Source: Streptomyces amritsarensis (GTDB taxonomy: Bacteria > Actinomycetota > Actinomycetes > Streptomycetales > Streptomycetaceae). From it: a DNA stretch of 64,000 nt. Below, in pieces: positions 57,334 to 64,000 of the stretch; the first letter of the stretch is position 1; each line of letters starts with the position of its first letter. A program made the position numbers and the translations under genes. Location of the stretch: positions 78,142 through 142,141 of the forward strand of contig NZ_MQUR01000007.1 of the NCBI RefSeq assembly GCF_001953875.1, written 5' to 3'. The notes beneath the pieces are model-generated. The model saw only the letters and a list, made by a program, of their open reading frames with translations. It ran no database searches and was not told the DNA's origin.

Positions 57334-58662
57334 TCACTCGGCGGACGCGAACCCGGGCAGCCACGTGTCCAGTTCGTCGCGCAGCCGTACCGTCGCGCCC
57401 AGCTGGCACAGCACGCCGATGGTGCTGAGCGTCACCCGGTGGATCAGCAGGTACGAGGGCGGCAGGTTGATCTGCCGGCCCAACTGGTGCGCGGGGGAGC
57501 GGGGATCGGCGATCCGCGCCGCCTGTCCGCGCAGCCACGGCCGGGTGAAGGTGAACTCCTCGGCCTCGGCGGGTTCGATGATCGGCTTCAGGTAGTCCAG
57601 TACGGCGTCCGGGTCCAGCTCGACGGACTCCCTCACGAACCCCTCGGCGCACAGGTGTCCGTAGACCCCCTCGGCGTCGCCGTCCAACGTCATCCGCAGG
57701 GACCTGCCGATGGGCTTGGGCCAGCCCCCGGGCAGCCGGTCGACCGTGCCGAAGTCCAGTACGCCCAACCGCATCCGGCCGTCCGGCCCCGGTATCAGCC
57801 GGAAGTTGCCCGGGTGCGGATCGGCGTGCAGCAGACCCGTGCGCGCGGGCCCGGAGAAGAGGAACCGGGCCAGCAACTGCCCGGCACGGTCGCGCTCCTC
57901 CTCGCTGCCGTCCGCGATCACCTCCGACAGCGGGGTCCCGTCCATCCACTCGGTCACGAGCACCTGGTCGCCCTGGTGCACCACGTCGGGGACGACCACG
58001 TCCGGGTCGTCCGCGAAGGCGTCCGCGTGCGTCCGCTGGGCCTCGGCCTCCAACTCGTAGTCGAGCTCCTCCGAGACCCGGTCGCGCAACTCCTTGATCA
58101 GAGGCTTGATCTCCATGCCGGGAACGAGCGGGCCCAGCAGCCCGGCGAACCGCCCCAGCTGCTTCAGGTCCGACAGCAGCGCCTCACCGGCCCCCGGGTA
58201 CTGGACCTTGACCGCCACCTGCCGGCCGTCGTGCCACACCGCCCGGTGCACCTGCCCGATCGAGGCCGCCGCGGCCGGCTTGTCCTCGAACTCCTCGAAC
58301 AGGTCCCGCCAACGCGCGCCCAGACGATCCGCCAGCACCTGGTGCACCGTCGCCGCGGGCAGCGGCGGGGCCGCCTCCTGGAGCTTGGTCAGCGCCGCCC
58401 GGTAGGGTCCCGCGACCTCCTCCGGCAGCGCCGACTCGAAGACCGACAGGGCCTGCCCGAACTTCATGGCACCGCCCTTCAGTTCCCCCAGAGTGCGGAA
58501 CAACTGCTCGGCGGTGCGCTGCTGGAGCTCCCGCGCCACGATCTCGGCGGACTTGCCGCCGATCCGCTTGCCCAGGCCCCAGGTGACCCGACCCGCGATG
58601 CCGATCGGCAGCGCGGCCAGCTTGACGGTACGGGTGACCGCCTTCCGGGGAAGATCAGACAT
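57334..58662 (-). CDS. ABC1/AarF (UbiB) family atypical kinase
   Basis: A 442-residue ABC1-family protein. The family KxGQ motif (GAMKFGQALSVFESALPEEV near residue 80), the Ala-rich loop AAASIGQVHRAV, the lysine in VAVKVQYPG, LVTEWMDG and the catalytic-loop LHADPHPGNF with the following LDFGTVDRLP are present. UbiB-type members bind or hydrolyse ATP and help coenzyme Q or other prenyl-lipid biosynthesis; the actinobacterial role, presumably with menaquinone, is not established. The ATG has ggaggggg upstream. The mycobacterial orthologue (Rv3197) also lies next to whiB7. Confidence 0.9.
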   Translation of the reverse strand: MSDLPRKAVTRTVKLAALPIGIAGRVTWGLGKRIGGKSAEIVARELQQRTAEQLFRTLGELKGGAMKFGQALSVFESALPEEVAGPYRAALTKLQEAAPPLPAATVHQVLADRLGARWRDLFEEFEDKPAAAASIGQVHRAVWHDGRQVAVKVQYPGAGEALLSDLKQLGRFAGLLGPLVPGMEIKPLIKELRDRVSEELDYELEAEAQRTHADAFADDPDVVVPDVVHQGDQVLVTEWMDGTPLSEVIADGSEEERDRAGQLLARFLFSGPARTGLLHADPHPGNFRLIPGPDGRMRLGVLDFGTVDRLPGGWPKPIGRSLRMTLDGDAEGVYGHLCAEGFVRESVELDPDAVLDYLKPIIEPAEAEEFTFTRPWLRGQAARIADPRSPAHQLGRQINLPPSYLLIHRVTLSTIGVLCQLGATVRLRDELDTWLPGFASAE

Positions 58663-58737
58663 GCCGCCCCCTCCATTTCCCAGACAGCTGCGCCGCAAGC
58701 GGCGGTTCGGCAGAAACCTCGGTCCCGAAGCATCCTG

Positions 58738-59892
58738 TCACGGCCCTCCCGGCGGGTCCGCTCCCGATCCTCTCCCCGGCACCCGTCCCGCCGGCTCGAG
58801 CCGCTGCGCGGGCTGAGAGGCCGCCCCGCAAGGACAGTCGGGGTGGGGTCGGACCGGAGCCGACTCCCAGTGGAGGGTGGGCAGGGCCGCCTCCCAGCGG
58901 GAGCCCGTGGAGGCGGGCAGCTGCCCGTCCAGGAAGGCGAGCGCATGGGCCGCGGCCAGCCCGGCCACCGCCGTGGACAGGCCCAGGTCGCAGGAGGCGT
59001 TCCCGCGGCGGCGGTGGGACGAGCGCCACTGCACCAGCATCCTCGGCCAGGCCGCGTCCCGGTCCACACGGTCGCGTTCCATGCACCCGGCGCATGCCGT
59101 CGTGCCCGGCAGCACCAGCGGCCCCACCACACCCGTGCCCTCCACCACCCCGGCGTAGAGGTGAGGAATCCCCGAGGCGACCCAGTCGGCCGCGGTGTCC
59201 GGATCCGGTGCCCAGGCGTGCAGCCCGTCCCTCGGCGCGACCACCACCAGGGCCAGCCCGGGCTCCGGCCCCTCCTCCTCCCCGGCCCGCGGACCCGGAC
59301 CCGGAGCCGCGGAGCGAACCACTGCCGCCGCGGCCTCGGCCCGCATCCGGCCCACGCTCGCCGGACCCAGGCCGCCCGGAGCCACATCGGCCGGCTCCAC
59401 CCGGCCTCCGTCGAGCACTTCGACCCGCCCCACGCCCGCCCCCGCCAGAACCGCCGCGATCACGGCGCCCACCCGGCCGCTCCCGCGCACCCGGACCCGT
59501 ATCGCCCGGCGGGCCGCGATCCCCCGCAGGTCCCCGCCCGGCTCGCGGTGGACCAGCGACAGCGAACCCAGGTCCGGACCCAGCCGCTCCAGGGTCTCCG
59601 GATGCCTGCGCAGCGCCTGCGCCCGAGGGCCGCCCGCCGTGGCGTCATCGAGCAGACCGGCCCCCGCCAGCCGTCTGACGAGGGCGTCGGCCAGCCCGTC
59701 CGGCAGCCCCATCCGCGCGGCCTCGGCCCGCAGCAGCTCCATGCCCCGCGTCCCGTCGATCCGGTCGACGAGCGCGCCCGTCGCCGTGTCCACGGGGCCG
59801 AGCACCACCGCATGCGCCGGAGTCACCCCGAACTGCACCGTCTGCAGATCCCGCCAGGCCCTTGCCAGCGCCGGCTTCACCCTCGGAAACAC
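58738..59892 (-). CDS. Divergent ThiF/E1-type adenylyltransferase
   Basis: A 384-residue protein. The N-terminal 140 residues are a winged-helix-like region (TVQFGVTPAHAVVLGPVDTA), then a ThiF domain with nucleotide loop RGSGRVGAVIAAVLAGAGVG. It lacks the normal NLxRQ, having DVAPGGLGPASVGRMRAE instead, as in E1-like proteins linked to peptide cyclodehydratases. Zinc cysteines: CAGCMERDR and CPCG. No ubiquitin-like or precursor peptide gene is adjacent. It may adenylate an unknown carrier. The GTG at 59892 has gaggggggcgg upstream. Next to AarF and divergent from a metalloprotease gene. Confidence 0.82.
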   Translation of the reverse strand: MFPRVKPALARAWRDLQTVQFGVTPAHAVVLGPVDTATGALVDRIDGTRGMELLRAEAARMGLPDGLADALVRRLAGAGLLDDATAGGPRAQALRRHPETLERLGPDLGSLSLVHREPGGDLRGIAARRAIRVRVRGSGRVGAVIAAVLAGAGVGRVEVLDGGRVEPADVAPGGLGPASVGRMRAEAAAAVVRSAAPGPGPRAGEEEGPEPGLALVVVAPRDGLHAWAPDPDTAADWVASGIPHLYAGVVEGTGVVGPLVLPGTTACAGCMERDRVDRDAAWPRMLVQWRSSHRRRGNASCDLGLSTAVAGLAAAHALAFLDGQLPASTGSRWEAALPTLHWESAPVRPHPDCPCGAASQPAQRLEPAGRVPGRGSGADPPGGP

Positions 59893-60115
59893 GTCCGCCC
59901 CCCTCGATATCCGTGCGGACCCGCGCCGCCCCATTTCCCGCTCTCCGGCAACAGTGCCCCTCCCGCGGAATCCGTGCAGGAATTTGTCCACAGGCAAGAG
60001 GTATTAGGCATATGAGATGAAGAGGAAATGCCGCTTGGGACACCGGCGTCGAACCGCCGCGTTCGAACCCCGGACGCGTGGGACTTCCGCCGCCGACACC
60101 GGGTAACGTCGTGGC

Positions 60116-60655
60116 GTGTCCGCCGACCCACCGCAGCGCGCCGTCGAAGTCCGCCGGAGCGCGCGCCGCCGCAGGACCGTATCCGCCTATCGCGAGGGTG
60201 ACCGTACGGTCGTCCTCATCCCTGCCCGGATGTCCGAGGCGGAGGAGAAGCGCTGGGTGGGCGTCATGCTCGACAAGCTGGCCGCCCAGGAGAGCAAACG
60301 CACCCTCGGGGACGCGGAACTCACCGAACGCGCCGAGCGTTTGTCCGAGCAGTACTTCGACGGCCGCGCCCGCCCCCGCTCGGTCCGCTGGGTCACCAAC
60401 CAGAACACCCGCTGGGGCTCCTGCACCCCGGCCGAAGGCAGCATCCGGCTCTCGCACCGCCTCCAGGGCATGCCGGAGTACGTCGTCGACTACGTGCTCC
60501 TGCACGAGCTGGCCCACCTCCTCGTGCCCGGCCACGGACCCCGTTTCTGGGAGCTGCTGGAGGCCTACCCGCGCACCGAGCGGGCCCGGGGCTACCTCGA
60601 GGGCGTGGTCGCGGCCGAGCGGCTGCCGAAGGTGCCCGCCGCCCGCGAGGAGTGA
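60116..60655 (+). CDS. YgjP-like (DUF45) zinc metallopeptidase
   Basis: A 179-residue protein. The N-terminus has RRSARRRRTVSAYREGDRTV, then WVTNQNTRWGSCTPAEGSIR and the zinc motif LLHELAHLLVPGHGPRFWEL (HExxH, with a third His downstream). This is the YgjP/DUF45 group of M48-like peptidases, of unknown substrate. GTG start. Monocistronic with its own 12-bp hairpin terminator (60656-60684). It is divergent from the ThiF-like gene, about 220 bases apart. Confidence 0.88.
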   Translation: MSADPPQRAVEVRRSARRRRTVSAYREGDRTVVLIPARMSEAEEKRWVGVMLDKLAAQESKRTLGDAELTERAERLSEQYFDGRARPRSVRWVTNQNTRWGSCTPAEGSIRLSHRLQGMPEYVVDYVLLHELAHLLVPGHGPRFWELLEAYPRTERARGYLEGVVAAERLPKVPAAREE

Positions 60656-60684
60656 GCCCGCCGGGTGGAGCGCACCCGGCGGGC
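60656..60684 (+). terminator. Terminator of the YgjP-like gene
   Basis: A 12-bp perfect stem (gcccgccgggtg / cacccggcgggc) with loop gagcg, immediately after the stop codon. Confidence 0.8.
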
Positions 60685-60837
60685 CGGCCTCCGGACCGCC
60701 CGGACCTGCCCCGCCGGCACCCCCTGTATCACAGAGCGTGATGTGTACCGGGTTGGTACCGGCTTGGCCGGATGTCGGCAGATGCCGTTAGCCTGTGCGG
60801 CACGAATGCTCAGTCGGGATGGGGGACGTCGTTACGC

Positions 60838-62481
60838 ATGGCAAGGGAATTCCAACGCGGCCACAAGGCCAAGGTCAGTGATCTCACGGCGGGCACCGAT
60901 CTGTACGTAGGCGTCCAGATCGCCGGGCCCGGACTCACCTTCGACATCAGCTGTTTCGGCCTGGACGCCAATGAACAGCTCTCGGACGACCGCTACTTCG
61001 TCTTCTTCAACCAGCCGAAGTCGCCGGAAGAGTCCATTCAGCTGCTCGGCGCGCAGTCCGGCGACACGGAATCCTTCCGGGTGACCCTGGACCGCGTACC
61101 GCCGTCCATCCACAAGCTGTCCTTCACCGCCACCATCGACGGCGCCGGCCAGATGTCGCAGATCGGCCCCGGCTACATCCGGATCGTGGCCGGCGGCGAA
61201 GAGGTCGTCCGGTACTCCTTCACCGGCTCGGAGTTCAGCACCGAGCGGGCCGTGATGCTCGGCGACTTCTACCTGAAGGACGTGTGGCGCTTCGCCGCCG
61301 TCGGCCAGGGCTTCGACGGCGGGCTCGACGCCCTCCTGAAGAACTTCGGCGGCGAGGTCGCCGAGGAGCAGCCGCAGCAGCAGGCTCCGGCGGCCGGAGC
61401 CCCCGGCTTCGCCCCGCCGCCGCAGGCGGCCGCCCCCGCACCGGCCCCGTCCTTCGGCGCACCGGCCCCCGCGCCGGCCGCGACCCCGCAGGCCCCCGCT
61501 CCGGCTCCGGCTCCCGCCCCGTCCTTCGGCGCGCCCGCCCCGGCGGCCGCCCCCCAGCCGCAGTACCAGCAGCCCGCGGCGCCCGCCCCGGTGCACGCCG
61601 CGCCCACCATGGCCGCGCCCATGGCCCCGCCGGCTCCCGCCCCGTACGGCCAGCCCCCGCAGCAGCCCTCGTACGGCCAGGCCCCCGGCCAGTACCCGGG
61701 CCAGGTGCCGCCGCCCGCCCCCGCCCCCGGCGGCTACGGGCAGCAGCCGGGCTACGGCCAGGTCCCGGGCCAGGTCCCCGGGCAGCTGCCCGGCCACGCC
61801 CCGCAGGCCGCCGCCCCCGCGGCCGGCCTCGCCGCCGCGCTCCAGCCGTACAAGGAGGCCCCGACCGGCGCCCGCTGGACCCCGCAGAACCAGCAGCTCA
61901 TGCGCGTCGACCTCGCGATGGGCGGCCAGGCCGTCCTCGCCCGCCAGGGCAGCATGGTCCTGTACCAGGGCAAGGTCGACTTCAGCTACAAGGGCGCCGG
62001 CTTCGCCGGCCGCATCGTCGGCAACGCCACCGGCCAGGAGATGCAGCTCATGCGCTGCACCGGCCGCGGCCAGGTCTTCCTCGCCGAGAACGGCGCGCAC
62101 CTGCACGCCATCGAGCTCCAGGGCGACGCCATCTGCGTCTCCGCGGAGAACGTCCTCGCCTTCGACGAGTCCCTCCAGCACGAGGTCCGCCGGATCGAGG
62201 GCCACGGCATCCCCGGCGGCGCCCTGTTCACCATGCAGTTCCAGGGCACCGGCACGGTGATCGTCAAGACCCACGGCGTCCCGGTCGTACTGCCCGTCAC
62301 CCCGACCACCTTCGCGGACAGCAACGCCATCGTGGCGTGGTCGGCCGCCTCCCAGGTGATCCTCTCCAGCCAGGTCCGGCTGCGGCGCAACGCCTACCCC
62401 GGCCACAGCGGGGAGACCGTGAACCTCCAGTTCCGCGGCGCTCCCGGCAACTTCATCGTCGTCCAGCCGTACGAGGTCTGA
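60838..62481 (+). CDS. TerD-AIM24 fusion protein
   Basis: A 547-residue protein. Residues 1-180 are a TerD domain (LTFDISCFGLDANEQLSDDR, then YFVFFNQPKSPEESIQLLGA), known from calcium-dependent tellurite and stress-response proteins. Residues about 185-335 are a Pro/Ala/Gln/Gly-rich linker with APSFGAPAPA and GQVPGQ repeats. The C-terminal 200 residues are an AIM24 beta-barrel domain (AVLARQGSMVLYQGKVDFSY onward). A similar TerD-AIM24 layout is typical of Streptomyces. Two further AIM24 genes follow on the same strand at 11 and 17 bases, so the three form an operon. The role is unknown. Confidence 0.88.
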   Translation: MAREFQRGHKAKVSDLTAGTDLYVGVQIAGPGLTFDISCFGLDANEQLSDDRYFVFFNQPKSPEESIQLLGAQSGDTESFRVTLDRVPPSIHKLSFTATIDGAGQMSQIGPGYIRIVAGGEEVVRYSFTGSEFSTERAVMLGDFYLKDVWRFAAVGQGFDGGLDALLKNFGGEVAEEQPQQQAPAAGAPGFAPPPQAAAPAPAPSFGAPAPAPAATPQAPAPAPAPAPSFGAPAPAAAPQPQYQQPAAPAPVHAAPTMAAPMAPPAPAPYGQPPQQPSYGQAPGQYPGQVPPPAPAPGGYGQQPGYGQVPGQVPGQLPGHAPQAAAPAAGLAAALQPYKEAPTGARWTPQNQQLMRVDLAMGGQAVLARQGSMVLYQGKVDFSYKGAGFAGRIVGNATGQEMQLMRCTGRGQVFLAENGAHLHAIELQGDAICVSAENVLAFDESLQHEVRRIEGHGIPGGALFTMQFQGTGTVIVKTHGVPVVLPVTPTTFADSNAIVAWSAASQVILSSQVRLRRNAYPGHSGETVNLQFRGAPGNFIVVQPYEV

Positions 62482-62492
62482 GGGAGCCCGAC

Positions 62493-63182
62493 ATGAACGC
62501 AATCAACCAGCAGCTCGCGGGCTTCGCCCCGACCCCGGTCACGGCCCGCATGGAGAACCACGGCCGGTCCATGCTCAAGGTCGCCATGCAGAGCGGCCAG
62601 GACCTCTTCGCCCGCACCGGCTCGATGGTCGCCTACGAAGGCTTCGTGCAGTACGAGCCGAACCCGCCGGCCGTCCGCCAGATGGCCTCGCAGTGGGCCA
62701 CCGGCGAGGGCGCACCCCTGATGAAGTGCGCCGGCGACGGCCTGCTGTACCTCGCCGACTACGGCGCCGACGTCGTCGTCATCAACCTCAACAACGACTC
62801 GCTGTCGGTCAACGGCACCAACCTGCTCGCCTTCGACGCGCACCTCCAGTGGGGCGTCGAGCGGGTCAAGGGCCTGGCGAAGTTCGCCGGCCAGGGCCTG
62901 TTCAACGTCGAGGTCGCGGGCACCGGCTGGGTCGCCCTGACCTCCCGCGGCACCCCGATCGTGGTCGACTGCGGCCGCGGCGAGGACGAGACGTACGTCG
63001 ACCCCGACGCGCTCGTCGCCTGGTCGCCGAACCTGAAGGTCAAGGGCAAGCGCAGCTTCAAGGCCTCGTCCATGCTCGGCCGGGGCAGCGGAGAGGCCTA
63101 CCAGATGGCCTTCTCCGGCCAGGGCATCGTCGTCGTACAGCCCAGCGAGGACAGCACCGACCGGCTCCGGGCCCGGGGCTGA
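62493..63182 (+). CDS. AIM24 family protein (second copy)
   Basis: A 229-residue single AIM24 domain: DLFARTGSMVAYEGFVQYEP, GDGLLYLADYGADVVVINLN and ending GQGIVVVQPSEDS. AIM24 is a double-psi-like beta fold named after a yeast mitochondrial protein; bacterial members have no proven activity. It begins 12 bases after the TerD-AIM24 stop with agggagcc as ribosome site. It differs from its neighbours by the ATGEGAPLMKCAG block and lacks a linker or TerD domain. Confidence 0.88.
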   Translation: MNAINQQLAGFAPTPVTARMENHGRSMLKVAMQSGQDLFARTGSMVAYEGFVQYEPNPPAVRQMASQWATGEGAPLMKCAGDGLLYLADYGADVVVINLNNDSLSVNGTNLLAFDAHLQWGVERVKGLAKFAGQGLFNVEVAGTGWVALTSRGTPIVVDCGRGEDETYVDPDALVAWSPNLKVKGKRSFKASSMLGRGSGEAYQMAFSGQGIVVVQPSEDSTDRLRARG

Positions 63183-63199
63183 GGGGGAGCGGACACATC

Positions 63200-63955
63200 A
63201 TGCAGAGCGCACTTTTCGCCCACACCGAGGCACAGTCCCAGGACCGGTACACCGTCCAGAACCCGCAACTGCTGCGGGTCTCGCTGACGGGCTCCGACGA
63301 CGTACTCGCCCGCAAGGGCGCGATGGTCGCCTACCAGGGGCTCATCGACTTCGACGGCGAGTACCAGAGCAGCAGCCAGCGCAGCGCCCGCCGCCGCACC
63401 GGCGAGGGCCTGGACCTCATGCGCTGCTCCGGGCAGGGCACGGTCTACCTCGCCAACCTGGCCCAGTACGTCCACCTCGTGGACGTCGACCAGGAGGGCC
63501 TCACGGTCGACAGCAGCTACGTCCTGGCCCTGGACTCCACCCTGCACACCGAGGTCATCGCGGTGGACAGCCAGTACGGGATCTCCGGATCCGGCAAGTA
63601 CCAGCTCAACATCTCCGGCCGCGGCAAGGTCGCCCTGATGACCTCCGGGCAGCCGCTGATGATGCACGTCACACCCGACAAGTACGTCAACGTCGACGCG
63701 GACGCCATCGTCGCCTGGTCCACCTCGCTGCGGGTGCAGATGCAGGCCCAGACGCACTCCAGCGGTGTCTGGCGGCGCCGCGGCAACACCGGCGAGGGCT
63801 GGGAGCTCAGCTTCCTCGGCACCGGGATCGCGCTGGTGCAGCCCAGCGAGGCCCTGCCCCCGCAGAACGCCCAGATCGGACAGGGTGTCGCCGCGCAGTT
63901 CGGCGTGGGCCAGCACGGCGCCCACGCCCAGAACCAGAACAACGCCTGGAACTGA
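63200..63955 (+). CDS. AIM24 family protein (third copy)
   Basis: A 251-residue AIM24 protein (DVLARKGAMVAYQGLIDFDG, GQGTVYLANLAQYVHLVDVD, GTGIALVQPSEALPP). Its C-terminus carries an extra Gln/Asn/His-rich tail (AHAQNQNNAWN). The ATG follows gagggggagcggacacatc. It is the last gene of the TerD-AIM24 operon, before a terminator that runs to the end of the window. Confidence 0.88.
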   Translation: MQSALFAHTEAQSQDRYTVQNPQLLRVSLTGSDDVLARKGAMVAYQGLIDFDGEYQSSSQRSARRRTGEGLDLMRCSGQGTVYLANLAQYVHLVDVDQEGLTVDSSYVLALDSTLHTEVIAVDSQYGISGSGKYQLNISGRGKVALMTSGQPLMMHVTPDKYVNVDADAIVAWSTSLRVQMQAQTHSSGVWRRRGNTGEGWELSFLGTGIALVQPSEALPPQNAQIGQGVAAQFGVGQHGAHAQNQNNAWN

Positions 63956-63966
63956 TCCGGGACGGC

Positions 63967-64000
63967 GAAAGGGGCGGCCCCGTACGGGACCGCCCCTTTC
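63967..64000 (+). terminator. Terminator of the TerD-AIM24 operon
   Basis: An 11-bp stem (gaaaggggcgg / ccgcccctttc) continues after one mismatch with three further G-C pairs. The right arm ends at the last base of the window. Confidence 0.8.

Noticed and set aside
58738..60655. Thiazole/oxazole-modified peptide (RiPP) cluster suggested by the ThiF-like enzyme
   Set aside because: There is no cyclodehydratase YcaO, dehydrogenase or precursor peptide; the neighbours are a UbiB kinase and a metallopeptidase.
1..64000. tRNA, rRNA, CRISPR, prophage or integrative element
   Set aside because: No cloverleaf-like block with CCA end, no regularly spaced repeats, and no phage or integrase genes were seen; only the IS element is mobile.

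Overview
The window is about 64 kb of a very GC-rich (roughly 72%) actinomycete chromosome, almost certainly Streptomyces or a close relative. The evidence is the strong G/C bias at third codon positions, frequent GTG starts, leaderless genes, a WblC (WhiB7-type) regulator, TerD and AIM24 proteins, and many Streptomyces-type conserved families (DUF3117, DUF3107, DUF3152, DUF6758, SUFU). Most of it looks like conserved core chromosome. The one clear accessory island is at about 37.5-39.7 kb: a HemG-like remnant, a SMI1/KNR4 gene and a broken IS5-family element. No tRNA, rRNA, CRISPR array, prophage or replication origin was seen.

Layout. (1) 1-12 kb is an envelope-stress and metal-homeostasis block: O-methyltransferase, the ECF sigma factor with its zinc anti-sigma factor, HtrA protease and TatB; then Mrp, DUF1003, an MgtE_N/CBS protein, a lipoprotein and CorA. 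The order resembles the mycobacterial Rv1220c-Rv1239c region. A GGAAC/CGTT promoter before sigE suggests autoregulation. (2) 12-24 kb holds conserved housekeeping genes: SUFU, DUF6758, PHP, MarC, alpha/beta hydrolases, a DEAD-box helicase whose only complete reading starts at CTG and which has a structured leader and a repeat-rich basic tail, a ferritin-like protein, DUF3107, a TetR regulator and DUF3152. (3) 24.3-30 kb is an oligopeptide ABC import operon (binding lipoprotein, two permeases, fused double ATPase) preceded by a probable leaderless leader-peptide gene. (4) 30.1-34.7 kb is a tight cluster of a DUF3492/GT4 (PelF-type) glycosyltransferase, a polytopic membrane protein, an NAD-dependent epimerase and a spherulin-4 family protein. 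It is the best candidate here for an undescribed system, probably making or modifying a cell-surface polysaccharide. (5) 34.7-42.6 kb: MoeZ, a secreted TAP-like peptidase, the island, a membrane/kinase-like fusion of the lysyl-PG synthase type, and an alkyltransferase-like DNA repair protein. (6) 43.2-57 kb is a repair and redox block in the order adnA, adnB, M20 peptidase, nudC, mycoredoxin, uvrD2, wblC, matching the mycobacterial Rv3202c-Rv3197A neighbourhood. wblC has a full attenuation leader: an AT-rich autoregulatory promoter, an upstream ORF, a hairpin spanning its stop codon, and an intrinsic terminator. (7) 57-64 kb: a UbiB/AarF kinase, a divergent ThiF-type E1 enzyme, a YgjP-type metalloprotease, and a TerD-AIM24 fusion followed by two AIM24 paralogues.

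Start codons were moved from the longest reading wherever a ribosome-binding site, overlap or leaderless promoter supported it. Functions rest on motif recognition and family memory; no database search was run.
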